A stretch of 64,000 nucleotides of DNA from SZUA-38 sp965212525 (GCA_965212525.1 CBDBVC010000046.1:1-64000), one strand, 5' to 3'; positions 9,548 to 19,016 are shown, counted from the stretch's first letter. Numbers and translations are program-made. Notes: generated from the letters alone by a model not told the origin.

Positions 9548-9988
9548 TCAGCTGGCCAGTGCCGGCTTGTTCCCGGCAAGCGGGCGCAGCAGAAGATACA
9601 GCAACAGGCCGAATGGGCCCATCAGGAAACACAGCACCAGGCAGGGGATCAGAGCCAGCCTGTTGACAGCCCAGTGTTCTGCATCATCGCGAACCCAGGT
9701 GCCGATGAACAGGTCAAATATCAGATAGTGCAACCAGCCTGCCAGCAGGATGCCATCATTGGAGAACAGGCTCCTGACCCCCGTCAGGGAGGTGAAACTG
9801 CCGTCAGTCTGGCCGTAGCTGGAGAACAGGAACCAGCAGTACAGACTGCCGAAAAGGATCGGTATGATGGCCTGTCCGAGCAGCCTTGCCAGTGATCTGG
9901 CGGCTGGCCAGAACAGGCCAGCCAGCAGAATCAGCCAGCAGGCAAAGGCCGTGATATTGGCGACGTGAAACAGGGTATTGCTGTCCAT
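9548..9988 (-). CDS. ABA4-like (DUF4281) integral membrane protein
   Basis: 146 residues with four hydrophobic segments (about 10-30, 40-57, 80-100 and 110-140). The motif W-L-H-Y-L-I-F-D-L-F-I-G-x-W followed by G-P-x-G-L-L-L-Y is the hallmark of the ABA4-like family (DUF4281), named for a plant protein required for neoxanthin synthesis. Bacterial members are usually uncharacterised. The gene is directly upstream of the dehalogenase-like hydrolase and downstream of the glyoxalase-type gene, all on the minus strand. Confidence 0.78.
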   Translation of the reverse strand: MDSNTLFHVANITAFACWLILLAGLFWPAARSLARLLGQAIIPILFGSLYCWFLFSSYGQTDGSFTSLTGVRSLFSNDGILLAGWLHYLIFDLFIGTWVRDDAEHWAVNRLALIPCLVLCFLMGPFGLLLYLLLRPLAGNKPALAS

Positions 9989-10018
9989 GGGTTACCTCAC
10001 AGTTGTCTGCTGCTGGTG

Positions 10019-10447
10019 TTACCAGCTGCCCTGATTCGGCATCGACTGCCAGGGTTCGGCCGTTGGCAAACTATCGCCGGCCTGCAGAAGTTCTATGGAG
10101 ATGCCGTCGGGTGAACGAACAAAGGCCATGCGGCCATCGCGCGGCGGGCGATTGATGGTCACGCCGCCATCGATAAGTTTCTGGCACAGGGCATAGATAT
10201 CATCCACCCGGTAAGCCAGATGGCCGAAATTTCGGCCGCCTTCGAGTGTTTCCGGATCCCAGTTATGGGTCAGCTCGACCTGTGCCTCCCGATTGCCGGG
10301 AGCGGCCAGGAAAATCAGCGTGAACCGGCCCTGCGGAACATCACGTCGGCTGATCTCCTCAAGTCCGAGCAGGTCGCAGTAAAAATGAAGCGAGGCGTCG
10401 ACATCCGTGACGCGCACCATGGTGTGCAGATAGGTCAGTGAGCTCAT
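10019..10447 (-). CDS. gloA: Glyoxalase I-like VOC-family protein
   Basis: 142 residues with two beta-alpha-beta-beta-beta modules of the vicinal oxygen chelate fold. The four expected metal ligands are visible: His in L-H-T-M-V-R-V, Glu in V-E-L-T-H-N-W, His in F-G-H-L-A-Y and Glu in S-I-E-L-L-Q. This spacing and the L-T-x-N-W motif fit lactoylglutathione lyase, which converts the methylglyoxal-glutathione hemithioacetal to lactoylglutathione. Other VOC dioxygenase or isomerase activities remain possible. It is divergent from the BtuF-like gene with about 65 bases between starts. Confidence 0.82.
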   Translation of the reverse strand: MSSLTYLHTMVRVTDVDASLHFYCDLLGLEEISRRDVPQGRFTLIFLAAPGNREAQVELTHNWDPETLEGGRNFGHLAYRVDDIYALCQKLIDGGVTINRPPRDGRMAFVRSPDGISIELLQAGDSLPTAEPWQSMPNQGSW

Positions 10448-10514
10448 CAGTGGCCCTCGAAGATCGTGGCGGGTAGTGTACCATGCACCCCTGACTCACC
10501 CGGAAGACGGCGAC

Positions 10515-11354
10515 ATGACCGCAACAGTCAAGGCACAGGACAGTATCGTCAGCAATGGCACACCCAAACGGATTGTCTGCCTGACTGAAGAGACCACCGA
10601 ATGGCTCTATCTGCTGGGTGAAGAGAATCGTATTGTGGGTATTTCGGGTTTCACCGTGAGGCCGCCACAGGCACGGCGAGAGAAGCCACGTGTGTGCGCC
10701 TTTACCAGCGCCAGAGTCGAGAAAATCTGCCAGCTCGAGCCGGATCTGGTGCTCGGGTTTTCAGATCTGCAGGCCGACATCGCCGCAGACCTGGTGCGAT
10801 CGGGTCTGAACGTGCTGATCTTCAATCAGCGCAGTATCGAGGGTATTCTCGGCATGATGTGGCAGGTCGCTGCCCTGGTGGGGGCGACTGATCGGGCTCA
10901 AGCATGGATCTCTGGCTTCAGAAAACAGGAAGCACAGATGACAGCACTGGTCGAGGCTGAAGCCGTCAGGCCGTGGGTCTACTTCGAAGAATGGGATGAT
11001 CCGCTGATTTCGGGAATTCAGTGGGTAGGCGAACTGATCGAAATGGCAGGTGGTCGGGACTGTTTTCCCGAATTGACCTCAGAAGCGATGGCCAGGAACC
11101 GGATTCTGGCCGATGCCGGTGCCGTGATCGAACGAAATCCGGACATCATCATCGGCTCCTGGTGCGGCAAGAAGTTCAGGCCCGAGCGTGTTGTGAACCG
11201 TCCTGGCTGGCATCGAATCAATGCTGTCAGGAACAATCAGCTGCATGAGATCAAGTCACCGCTGATCTTGCAGCCCGGACCGGCAGCACTGACGGACGGT
11301 CTCGATGCCATTCGTCAGTGCATTGTCCGCTGGCATCAGGGCAGGAGAGAATAA
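10515..11354 (+). CDS. BtuF-like helical-backbone metal receptor without signal peptide
   Basis: 279 residues of the periplasmic-binding-protein type III fold (PF01497) used by vitamin B12 and siderophore receptors: the opening P-K-R-I-V-C-L-T-E-E-T-T-E, the L-E-P-D-L-V-L-G block, and the C-terminal R-P-G-W-H-R-I-N-A-V with P-A-A-L-T-D-G-L fit the family. No signal peptide or lipobox is present from either candidate start (10515, with GGAAG upstream, or 10476), so it appears cytoplasmic, which is odd for a transport receptor. No btuC/btuD neighbour exists. It may bind a corrinoid or metal complex in the cytosol, but this is inference. The next gene starts at or just before its stop codon. Confidence 0.75.
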   Translation: MTATVKAQDSIVSNGTPKRIVCLTEETTEWLYLLGEENRIVGISGFTVRPPQARREKPRVCAFTSARVEKICQLEPDLVLGFSDLQADIAADLVRSGLNVLIFNQRSIEGILGMMWQVAALVGATDRAQAWISGFRKQEAQMTALVEAEAVRPWVYFEEWDDPLISGIQWVGELIEMAGGRDCFPELTSEAMARNRILADAGAVIERNPDIIIGSWCGKKFRPERVVNRPGWHRINAVRNNQLHEIKSPLILQPGPAALTDGLDAIRQCIVRWHQGRRE

Positions 11355-11869
11355 TAGTTTTTAAATCAACAAGATATGCATTGCTTTTGAGTGTTTTTCT
11401 CACACTGACTGCCGTCGGAGAGGATGACTTCGATCTAGAACAGTTGTCATGGATGTCCGGCTGCTGGCAGGCTGAAGGCGCAGAGGACGGATCAGCCGAG
11501 ATCTGGTCGATGCCCGCCGGTGGTGTGATGCAGGGCATGAGTCGTCTGGTTTCGGGCGGACGCGCGGTCTCGACCGAATTCATCATGATTCTCGAACACG
11601 AAGGGCAATGGGTGTTTCGCGCCATGCCGAGCGGCCAGGCAACAACTGATTTTTCGCTGGTTGAGTCAGGCGCATCCACTGTGCGCTTCGGTAATCCGGC
11701 ACACGATTTTCCCCAGTTGATCGAATACATCCTGCAGTCAGGGGGATCGGGTCAGCGCATGCTGGCTGTGATCTCCGGCGGAGAAGGCGAGAGTCAGCGT
11801 CGCATGGAATTTCGCATGATTGCGATCAGCTGTGATGTGCTGATGCAGGCATCACAGGCGACCCGCTGA
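11318..11869 (+). CDS. Exported DUF6265-type protein, start codon uncertain
   Basis: The mature part (D-F-x-L-E-Q-L-S-W-M-S-G-C-W, then S-A-E-I-W-S-M-P-A-G-G, F-x-N-P-x-H-D-F-P-Q) matches the DUF6265 family, a lipocalin-like beta-barrel of unknown function. A hydrophobic signal-like stretch (A-L-L-L-S-V-F-L-T-L-T-A-V-G) precedes it. The only standard start is GTG at 11318, which overlaps the upstream gene by 37 bases and has no ribosome binding site. In contrast, AGGAG at 11343-11347 points six bases ahead to ATA at 11354, overlapping the upstream stop as T-A-A-T-A; that would give a normal signal peptide. A rare AUA start, or a base error for ATG, is therefore plausible. Confidence 0.7.
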   Translation: MHCPLASGQERIIVFKSTRYALLLSVFLTLTAVGEDDFDLEQLSWMSGCWQAEGAEDGSAEIWSMPAGGVMQGMSRLVSGGRAVSTEFIMILEHEGQWVFRAMPSGQATTDFSLVESGASTVRFGNPAHDFPQLIEYILQSGGSGQRMLAVISGGEGESQRRMEFRMIAISCDVLMQASQATR

Positions 11870-11881
11870 ACGGGCCGCCTG
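11855..11881. terminator. Hairpin at the junction of two convergent genes
   Basis: CAGGCG and CGCCTG flank CCCG and CGGG around the loop CTGAA, with a single A-C mismatch, giving a strong stem. The stop codon of the DUF6265 gene lies in the loop and the subtilase stop lies ten bases beyond. No T-run follows on either strand, so it may act as a transcript end stabiliser or weak bidirectional terminator. Confidence 0.45.
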
Positions 11882-11890
11882 CGTTCATCA

Positions 11891-14800
11891 TCAGTTCTCG
11901 AAGCCGTCAGCGAAGATGACCGGATTCATCGAGCCACAAATGGCCGGTGTGCTGGCATTGGTAATGACGGCGTCATCCAGGTAGAAGCCCTCTTCCTCGG
12001 AGCCCGGATCGGTGGACATTACCCAGCGGATCATCACGGTCTGGCCGGCATAGGCTGACAGGTCGCTGCTGTAATTGTTGAATGCACCACCGGTATTGCC
12101 ATTGAAGGCACCCTGACTGGCCGGATAGCCACAGGCATTGATGGGCGGATTACCGGTGGAGCTGAAATCGTTCGGATAACCGCCACCCGGTGGCAGGTCA
12201 AGCCAGTTGTTGCCGCCATCGGTAGAAATCTCCACAACGATACCGTCCCAGTCTGCCTCGATGTTGAATCGTGCGGCATAATTCAGAGCCGGGTTGCCCT
12301 GCTGCAGATCGATGGCGGGTGTCGTGATGGCGGCACAGGTGTTCGGTGAATAGACCGTGGCCGAATCGGGAGCATTGCGGTAACTGAGTGTGCCTGTCGC
12401 CGCCTGATTGTCGGAGACGGACCAGGGACCGGCCAGTTGCAACAGTGAGAGGCCATCAGCGCCGTCAGTGAAATCGCCGTTGACGTTGAAATCTGCAAAC
12501 GGTGTGGCCTTGACCCGCGTATCGCCAGGTGCTTCTGCCACATCGACAGCCCGCACCACATAGTAGTAGGTTTGAGAGCTGACCGTGCTGTCGGTATAGC
12601 TGGTGTCGGTGATTCCGGTTTCGATGCGGTTACCGGGACCTGGCACGAAGAAGGGGTCGGTGTCTCGATAAATGTTGTAGCTGACTGTGCCGGAAGGACA
12701 GACGGGACTGGCCGCAGTCCAGTTCAGTGTTGTGGCACATTGATCACCGACCGCATCGCCACCGCTGACAGAACTCTGGTCAAAGTCCGGAATCAGGTTG
12801 CAGACAGCAGATGAGGTGGCTACCGATGCGGCAACGCAACTGGAGGCCGGTCCTTCAGAGTTGTCGTCGTACTGGCGGATGATATAGGAGTAGGTAAACC
12901 CGCCTGTCACTTCATCATCGATGAAAGTCAGGTTACCGGTGTTTCGAATCAGGCGGTAATCCAGGGGCGCAGCGGTGCAGTCCCCCTCGGCGCGATAGAC
13001 GTTGAACTGGAAGTTGCCCTGTGTCGAGCGCCCCGTGTCGATCGTGACTTCGATGCCGGTAGCCCCCATGTCGGTCGCCGTGACCGGGTTGGGTACATTT
13101 AGTGGATTCAGTGATGCGGCCGAAGAAACCACCAGAGCGTAGCCCTGAGTATCGGAGAAATTCTGTCCATCGCCCGGAACGGCGCTTCCGGTAACCTGGA
13201 TGGTGTAGTTGGTGGTGAATGCCGGCGCAGGCAGTGTGACCTGTTCGACATTGTTGATGGTGTCCGTGCCACGACCGGCAACCGATACACCATTTTCGAA
13301 ATTGTTGCCTCTGAAAATGTCACTTCGGCCCGATTCGAACACCGACAGATCGAGATCATTGATCAGTGTGGTTGCCGCTGCCGGTTCGGCCGGCGGGTCG
13401 TTCCAGACCAGCGTCACGCGAATTTCCTGACCGGGCTCGGTGGACACCGTGTAGGTGTCGGTTTCGCCTGTCGACAGTCCGGCACTGTGCGGGACGTCCC
13501 AGACTCGAGCGTAATTGCCATCGCCACTGAAATAGAGGTTGTTGTCCAGCCAGACTCTGCCCCAGCCGTACGTGTTGCTGGGTACACCGAAGCTGGGAGC
13601 CTGAAGGGCACCGTTGATCAGCATGGCTTTCATCAGTGCACCCGAAGGCATTCTGCTGTCGGCCGGCGTAGCCGAGCCAGTCGGGTAGAAGCCGTCACTG
13701 AAATACTGACGCATCAGGGCAGCTGCCCCGGCGGTGGTAGGTGTCGACATGGATGTGCCACTCTTGGTGGAGAGGAGTCCGGTTTCCACCGTGCTGCCGT
13801 TGTTGGTGTCTCCCCTGGCCGAGCGGATGCTGCTGCCGGGTGCCTGAATGTCCGGCTTGAGTCGGCCGTCAACCGTGGGGCCGCGGCTTGAGAATCCGGC
13901 GGCCGTGGTGCTGTTGCCATGACCCAGAGCACCGACGGTCAGTGCGTTCTTGGCGGTTGCCGGTGCGCCAATGGTTGTACCGCCGGGCCCGCTGTTGCCG
14001 GCCGAGAACAGCACCAGATGATCTTCGAATTCCCAGGCAAACTGATCCAGCAGGGCAGAATTGCTGGTGTACTGTCCACCCACTGATGCCCCCCAGCTGT
14101 TGCTGTGGATAAAGGCGCCACCGTTGCGGGCCTGTTCCAGTGTGGTGCCCAGATTGGTGATCGAGAGGCAGCCCGAGCTGTCATTGCCGATGTCCTGAAA
14201 CAGGACCTGGGCATTGGGCGCCATGCCGTCACCGTCGTCGTAATTCGGATTCGTGGGTGTGGATCGGGTCAGGGCATCACCCGCCACAGTTCCGGTGACG
14301 TGAGTGCCATGGTATCCGGTGGGCGGCGCAGTACCACCACAGGAGACGTTGTTGTCATAGGCCGTTGATCCGGGCTGTACCCAGTAGGCATAAACCTTGC
14401 TGTCCGGGTTGGTCATGCCGGTGGCAGGTGGTACCGGCATGTCGCTATCGACTATGGTGATGTCCGGTCCGCTGCCGTCATCGTAGCCGACGAACCAGTC
14501 CTCATTACGATCCAGGCCTGAATCACCGACGGCGACGATCTGACCGCTGCCGATCAGGCCCTGATCCCAGATGGGGGTATTGGTGGGCAGACCAGAACCG
14601 GCAGCATTGCGCTGGATCGGTTCAACCGAATCACGGTTGTTGACCTGGTCCGGATGGTGTGGGGCGATGAAACCGATGTCGCCGACTGAAGTCAGCTTTT
14701 CGATCAGACCCCGAGCCGAGGATCGTGGTACCCACAGTCGAACACGTGGGCGCTCACGGTGCGTCATGCTGTCCAGGATCACGGCAGAATCGTTGAATTT

Positions 14801-15370
14801 GCCGACGACACCTTCAATCACATCCTGTTGGCTGCCACGAAAACCCGAAATTTCCAGACCCAGTCCATCGCTGCGGGAAACACGGTCACCGGGTAGCAGG
14901 AAAGGGCGGACATGAGGGTCCAGATCGAGCAACTGTGATGACAGTTTCCATTGGGGACGGTAGGGGCTGATGAAGCGAACGATATCAGCACGCTGGTTGA
15001 GCAATTCCGAACGCTGACGACTGTTCATGCGAACGACATAGGCATTGGCCGGTATATAGCCGATCACTTCGATGCCGAGTACGTCCAGATCCATGCGATA
15101 GCGATCAGCCGGGCCATGAAACTGTATAAGATGTGCGTCGCCGCCGATCACGGCGGGCAGGTTCATGCCACTGACCGAAATGTGCTCGTCAAGCGGATCG
15201 AAGATACCGATATGAAAGCGCAGTGCGTTTTCGGAAGCGGCCTGTACCCGCTCCGGCGTCAGTGTGCTCGCCTGGACGGCACGGGTTTGAGCCATGACCT
15301 GATTTGCGGCCAGGGTCAGCAATGTGCTCAGAAACACGGCCTTTGCATTGCGTTTGAAGTACTGTCCCAT
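11891..15370 (-). CDS. Large secreted subtilisin-family (S8) protease with C-terminal beta domains
   Basis: 1159 residues, start at 15370 preceded by GGGAGG with five-base spacing and followed by a signal peptide ending A-M-A/Q. After a propeptide-like region (about 30-240) comes the S8 catalytic domain: Asp in V-G-D-S-G-L-D, His in Y-H-G-T-H-V-T-G-T, oxyanion Asn in S-A-G-N-S-G-P and Ser in S-G-T-S-M-S-T-P. A subtilase-associated jelly-roll domain (V-W-N-D-P-P, I-N-D-L-D-L) follows, then fibronectin-III-like segments and an InhA-like MAM domain with W-D-G-I-V-V-E-I-S and F-Y-L-D-D-A near the end. It ends V-I-F-A-D-G-F-E-N, the same tail type as the nuclease at 1305-4322. It should degrade extracellular protein. 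Confidence 0.9.
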   Translation of the reverse strand: MGQYFKRNAKAVFLSTLLTLAANQVMAQTRAVQASTLTPERVQAASENALRFHIGIFDPLDEHISVSGMNLPAVIGGDAHLIQFHGPADRYRMDLDVLGIEVIGYIPANAYVVRMNSRQRSELLNQRADIVRFISPYRPQWKLSSQLLDLDPHVRPFLLPGDRVSRSDGLGLEISGFRGSQQDVIEGVVGKFNDSAVILDSMTHRERPRVRLWVPRSSARGLIEKLTSVGDIGFIAPHHPDQVNNRDSVEPIQRNAAGSGLPTNTPIWDQGLIGSGQIVAVGDSGLDRNEDWFVGYDDGSGPDITIVDSDMPVPPATGMTNPDSKVYAYWVQPGSTAYDNNVSCGGTAPPTGYHGTHVTGTVAGDALTRSTPTNPNYDDGDGMAPNAQVLFQDIGNDSSGCLSITNLGTTLEQARNGGAFIHSNSWGASVGGQYTSNSALLDQFAWEFEDHLVLFSAGNSGPGGTTIGAPATAKNALTVGALGHGNSTTAAGFSSRGPTVDGRLKPDIQAPGSSIRSARGDTNNGSTVETGLLSTKSGTSMSTPTTAGAAALMRQYFSDGFYPTGSATPADSRMPSGALMKAMLINGALQAPSFGVPSNTYGWGRVWLDNNLYFSGDGNYARVWDVPHSAGLSTGETDTYTVSTEPGQEIRVTLVWNDPPAEPAAATTLINDLDLSVFESGRSDIFRGNNFENGVSVAGRGTDTINNVEQVTLPAPAFTTNYTIQVTGSAVPGDGQNFSDTQGYALVVSSAASLNPLNVPNPVTATDMGATGIEVTIDTGRSTQGNFQFNVYRAEGDCTAAPLDYRLIRNTGNLTFIDDEVTGGFTYSYIIRQYDDNSEGPASSCVAASVATSSAVCNLIPDFDQSSVSGGDAVGDQCATTLNWTAASPVCPSGTVSYNIYRDTDPFFVPGPGNRIETGITDTSYTDSTVSSQTYYYVVRAVDVAEAPGDTRVKATPFADFNVNGDFTDGADGLSLLQLAGPWSVSDNQAATGTLSYRNAPDSATVYSPNTCAAITTPAIDLQQGNPALNYAARFNIEADWDGIVVEISTDGGNNWLDLPPGGGYPNDFSSTGNPPINACGYPASQGAFNGNTGGAFNNYSSDLSAYAGQTVMIRWVMSTDPGSEEEGFYLDDAVITNASTPAICGSMNPVIFADGFEN

Positions 15371-15516
15371 AAGTCCCTCCCGAATGGGTGCTACTGATTG
15401 TGGCGACCTGAATTGTGCTGCTGATTGTCAGGGCAGGCTGGCTGAGCCTAAACCATTGTGATGGATTGTCAACGGCGCTACAGCGCTGATGACAGGTTCA
15501 ACCATTCGTACATCGA

Positions 15517-16488
15517 TCACGAGATGTCCAGCTGTTGCAGGTCAGGATCCGGTTCGGCCATTTGCCAGACGGCATCGAACTCGCGACGCCGGTCTCTCAC
15601 CAGTCGTCGCTGATTGATGCGAAACGTGGCCTCATGGCGGTCGCCAAATTCCCTGAATATTTCCACATTGTCATCGAGCAGGATATAGGCCGAATAGTAA
15701 TCCTGGTGCTCACGAGACGGTTTTCTGAACTGGATCAGGCTGCTCAGTCTCTGGCCGAGCAGTATCAGACGATGGCCGTCGAAGACGGCTCGATGGGAAT
15801 CATGCACGATGATGCGAATATCCGGCCGTGTGCCCGAACTGGCAATGCGACGGATCTGTTGCAGGATTCGATCATCATCCAGCAGTCGCGGATCAAGATT
15901 CTGGGTCATGATCAGAACGGTGCGACGACAACTGCCGAGCAACTGTGCCAGCAGCTGTCTGAACTCTGCTGCGGTATCGGTTTGCTGTGTCTGTTCCGGC
16001 GGTCGGTCTGTGGCGCGCCGATTCATCGTCACCGTGTCTGATGCTGCCTCGGCTGTTTCCAGTTCCAGTTCCATCCACTGGTGGGGGATACCGACATCGT
16101 CAAATACATCGCCGGTGGCGACAAACCCCTGTTTGGCATAAAAATCCAGGGCATAGGTTTGTGCAGCGAGACGCAGCCGGGTCTGGTTCCTGGCGCGGGC
16201 GAATTCGACACAGGCCCGCAACAGGGCATCACCAACCCCCTGTCCGCGCCAGTCATCGACCACGGCCATGCGACCGATTCGGCCGTCGGCAGTCAGGCGT
16301 GCTGTTCCTATACACTGGCTGGCATCAACACGTGCCAGAAAATGTGTCGCGGTGGTGTCATCCTCGTCCCACTCTTCCTCTTCGGGGACCGATTGTTCGA
16401 CGATGAATACACGCGTGCGAACCGCCTTGATCTCCTTCTGATCAAGTGTCCAGCTGGCAGGTTCAACATAATAGTCGGGAATATTCAC
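15517..16488 (-). CDS. GNAT acetyltransferase fused to a DUF7931-type C-terminal domain
   Basis: 323 residues in two parts. Residues 1-150 are an ElaA-like GNAT acetyltransferase with the acetyl-CoA loop in M-A-V-V-D-D-W-R-G-Q-G-V-G and the Y-x-x-x-G-F motif (Y-A-K-Q-G-F). Residues 175-320 resemble the C-terminal domain (DUF7931) found fused to GNATs in proteobacteria, with D-S-H-R-A-V and D-R-H-E-A motifs slightly reminiscent of phospholipase D-like folds. Substrate unknown. The gene follows roxA by ten bases, so purB, roxA and this gene form a likely operon. Confidence 0.75.
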   Translation of the reverse strand: MNIPDYYVEPASWTLDQKEIKAVRTRVFIVEQSVPEEEEWDEDDTTATHFLARVDASQCIGTARLTADGRIGRMAVVDDWRGQGVGDALLRACVEFARARNQTRLRLAAQTYALDFYAKQGFVATGDVFDDVGIPHQWMELELETAEAASDTVTMNRRATDRPPEQTQQTDTAAEFRQLLAQLLGSCRRTVLIMTQNLDPRLLDDDRILQQIRRIASSGTRPDIRIIVHDSHRAVFDGHRLILLGQRLSSLIQFRKPSREHQDYYSAYILLDDNVEIFREFGDRHEATFRINQRRLVRDRRREFDAVWQMAEPDPDLQQLDIS

Positions 16489-16498
16489 GGACAGCTCA

Positions 16499-17671
16499 TC
16501 AATCCTGGAAGGCCGAAGCCTCCATGAATACGTGATTCTCGTACAGACGGCGCAGCAAATCTGTGCGGTCTATCGCAATGATGTGCCTGATCTGATCCGG
16601 TTCAAGACGCACATTGTCAGCCACAAGTGCGGCCAGTTCAGCACTGGTCTCATGCACGTCACCATTGACGTACAGGCGGCATCCACCCTCAAATGGGATG
16701 TAGGCCAGGCGTGCGCTCGGATTACGTACCAGTGCGGTTCCCGATGCGACCAGCTCATCAAAACCGGCGATCTCATCCTGGTAAAAACGACTGTCGATGA
16801 GCCTGAATTCGGTGATGAAACGGGCGAACCAGTCTGCGATATCCTGATCCGGTTGATCCGCCAGTTTCCGGATGCTCCGTGCTACCCGTTGAAGTGTCAG
16901 TGCATCGATCAGGCCGGGGGTACGGGTAAGCTGTCTGTCCGGATCAGCGAGTCGGTGTGGTGTGCCACGCTTCAGTGCCAGGTCATCCGAGAAACCGAGC
17001 AGCAGTTCGTTGTCCGATGGTGCGCGAAAACCGATCGATGCCGTCAGGCAGGAGGTTTCTGCGATGCCGTAGTGGGCACAGCCCGGCGGCAGATACAGAA
17101 GGTCTCCGGGCTGCATCAGCACTTCCTCGGATGAATCAAAATTCTGCAGTATGCCAAGTTCCAGTCCTGGAATCAGTTCGGTTCCCGATTGGTGTTCGGT
17201 ATCCACATACCAGCGCCGGTTGCCACTGACCTGAATCAGGAAGACATCGTATTCATCCACATGAGGGCCAACTGAACCGCCAGGCGCTGCATAACTGACC
17301 ATCACATCATCATGCCGCCACGAGGGCAGGAAGCTGAACAGTGACTGCAGATCGCGACAGCAGGGTAGCAGCTTGTCCAGATCCTGCACCAGCAGGGTGC
17401 AATCGGAATCGGGCAGTGAGGTGAAGTCGTCTTCACTGAAGGGGCCATGCTGAACAGTCCAGTTGCCGGTATCCACCGAGCCGGTGATGATTCTCGAGGC
17501 AAGATCGGTATCACAGGCGATGCCGGCCAGTTCTTCGGCCGACATCATGTGGATTGCTGATGGTGCAGCGGCCCGTGCCAGCAGCGGCTTTTTCTGCCAG
17601 TGGTCCTGCATGAACCTGGCCAGGGGCAGGCCCAGGTCCAGTTCAGAGCTGTCTGGCAAATTCAGCGGCAT
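16499..17671 (-). CDS. roxA: Ribosomal protein uL16 3-hydroxylase, RoxA/YcfD-like
   Basis: 390 residues of the JmjC-type cupin oxygenase family: the iron ligands are in G-P-H-V-D-E-Y-D (His and Asp) and G-C-A-H-Y-G (second His), within a domain starting W-Q-K-K-P-L-L. The family hydroxylates an arginine of ribosomal protein uL16 using oxygen and 2-oxoglutarate. The C-terminal winged-helix-like region is present at normal length. The gene's first 29 bases overlap the end of purB, implying coupled translation; the purB-roxA neighbourhood is common in gammaproteobacteria and supports the call. Confidence 0.88.
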   Translation of the reverse strand: MPLNLPDSSELDLGLPLARFMQDHWQKKPLLARAAAPSAIHMMSAEELAGIACDTDLASRIITGSVDTGNWTVQHGPFSEDDFTSLPDSDCTLLVQDLDKLLPCCRDLQSLFSFLPSWRHDDVMVSYAAPGGSVGPHVDEYDVFLIQVSGNRRWYVDTEHQSGTELIPGLELGILQNFDSSEEVLMQPGDLLYLPPGCAHYGIAETSCLTASIGFRAPSDNELLLGFSDDLALKRGTPHRLADPDRQLTRTPGLIDALTLQRVARSIRKLADQPDQDIADWFARFITEFRLIDSRFYQDEIAGFDELVASGTALVRNPSARLAYIPFEGGCRLYVNGDVHETSAELAALVADNVRLEPDQIRHIIAIDRTDLLRRLYENHVFMEASAFQD

Positions 17672-19016
17672 ATCCGATATAGCTCGATGGGGTCAGCGCA
17701 AGCAGGCAATCGGTCTCTGCCTGCGGCAGATCCAGTGTCAGGATGAACTCGTGAATCAGCTGGCGCGTGATCACCTTGCCCCGAGTCAGCTCCTTCAGCT
17801 TTTCGTATGGCTTCTCAATGCCATGCAGTCGCATCACGGTCTGGATCGGCTCTGCCAGTACTTCCCAGGCATTGTCCAGATCCTCGGCCAGTCGAACCGG
17901 GTTCACCTGAAGTTTGTCCAGGCCACGACTGAAGGACTGCCAGCCGATCAGACTGTGTGCGACAGCCGTACCAATGTTGCGCAGAACCGTGGAATCGGTC
18001 AGGTCACGCTGGAAACGGGACACCGGCAGTTTGTCGGAGAAATGACTGAACAGCGCATTGGCCATGCCGATATTGCCTTCGGCATTTTCGAAGTCGATCG
18101 GGTTCACCTTGTGCGGCATGGTCGATGAGCCGATTTCACCGGCAATGGTTTTCTGTGAAAAGTAGCCAAACGAGATGTAACCCCAGATATCCCGGCTGGC
18201 ATCCAGAATGATGGTGTTGCAGCGTTTCAGGCAGTCGAACAGTTCGGCCATGTAATCGTGCGGTTCGATCTGGATGGTGTAGGGGTTGAATGTGAGTCCC
18301 AGTGACTCGACGAATGCCTCTGAAAATCCGGGCCAGTCCATTTCCGGCACGGCCACCCTGTGGGCATTGAAATGACCGACTGCACCATTGATCTTGCCCA
18401 GCAGCGGCACTTCCATCAGCTGACGGATCTGACGCTTGAGGCGATAGGCGATATTGGCAAACTCCTTGCCCACCGTGGTGGGTGATGCAGTCTGGCCATG
18501 TGTTCGCGACAGCATGGGCAGGTCAGCATGTTCGTGTGCCAAGCTGCGCAGGGTGTCACGGATACCGGTCAGGCATCGGTGCATCACCACATCACGCGCC
18601 TCGGAGATCATCAGGGCATAGGCCAGGTTGTTGATGTCTTCCGAGGTGCAGGCAAAATGGATGAATTCGATGGCGGTGTCCAGCCCCGGGTGCTTGCTGA
18701 ACTGCTGCTTGAGATAGTACTCGACCGCCTTGACATCGTGGTTGGTCGTTTTCTCGATTTCCTTGATCTGTGTGGCATCCTCGATACTGAACGTGTTCTT
18801 GATCGAATCGAGTATCGCGATCTGCTCCTCGTCAAGATGAGGCAGTGAAGAAATCTCGGCGCAACAGGCGAGCGCCTTCAGCCATTCGATTTCAACCACC
18901 ACGCGACAGCGGATAAGGCCGTATTCGGAAAAGATATTGCGCAGTGATTCGGTTTTCGGGCCATATCGTCCATCCACCGGTGATATGGCGATCAGTGGGT
19001 TCAGTAAATCGGTCAT
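17643..19016 (-). CDS. purB: Adenylosuccinate lyase
   Basis: 457 residues from ATG at 19016, nearly the same length as the E. coli enzyme. It carries the fumarase/aspartase superfamily signature G-S-S-T-M-P-H-K-V-N-P, the N-terminal S-P-V-D-G-R-Y and the catalytic T-S-E-D-I-N-N. It performs two steps in purine synthesis, releasing fumarate from SAICAR and from adenylosuccinate. No strong Shine-Dalgarno sequence precedes the start. It is divergent from fumC with a 94-base gap that must hold both promoters; the pairing is apt since purB produces fumarate and fumC consumes it. Confidence 0.95.
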   Translation of the reverse strand: MTDLLNPLIAISPVDGRYGPKTESLRNIFSEYGLIRCRVVVEIEWLKALACCAEISSLPHLDEEQIAILDSIKNTFSIEDATQIKEIEKTTNHDVKAVEYYLKQQFSKHPGLDTAIEFIHFACTSEDINNLAYALMISEARDVVMHRCLTGIRDTLRSLAHEHADLPMLSRTHGQTASPTTVGKEFANIAYRLKRQIRQLMEVPLLGKINGAVGHFNAHRVAVPEMDWPGFSEAFVESLGLTFNPYTIQIEPHDYMAELFDCLKRCNTIILDASRDIWGYISFGYFSQKTIAGEIGSSTMPHKVNPIDFENAEGNIGMANALFSHFSDKLPVSRFQRDLTDSTVLRNIGTAVAHSLIGWQSFSRGLDKLQVNPVRLAEDLDNAWEVLAEPIQTVMRLHGIEKPYEKLKELTRGKVITRQLIHEFILTLDLPQAETDCLLALTPSSYIGYAAEFARQL

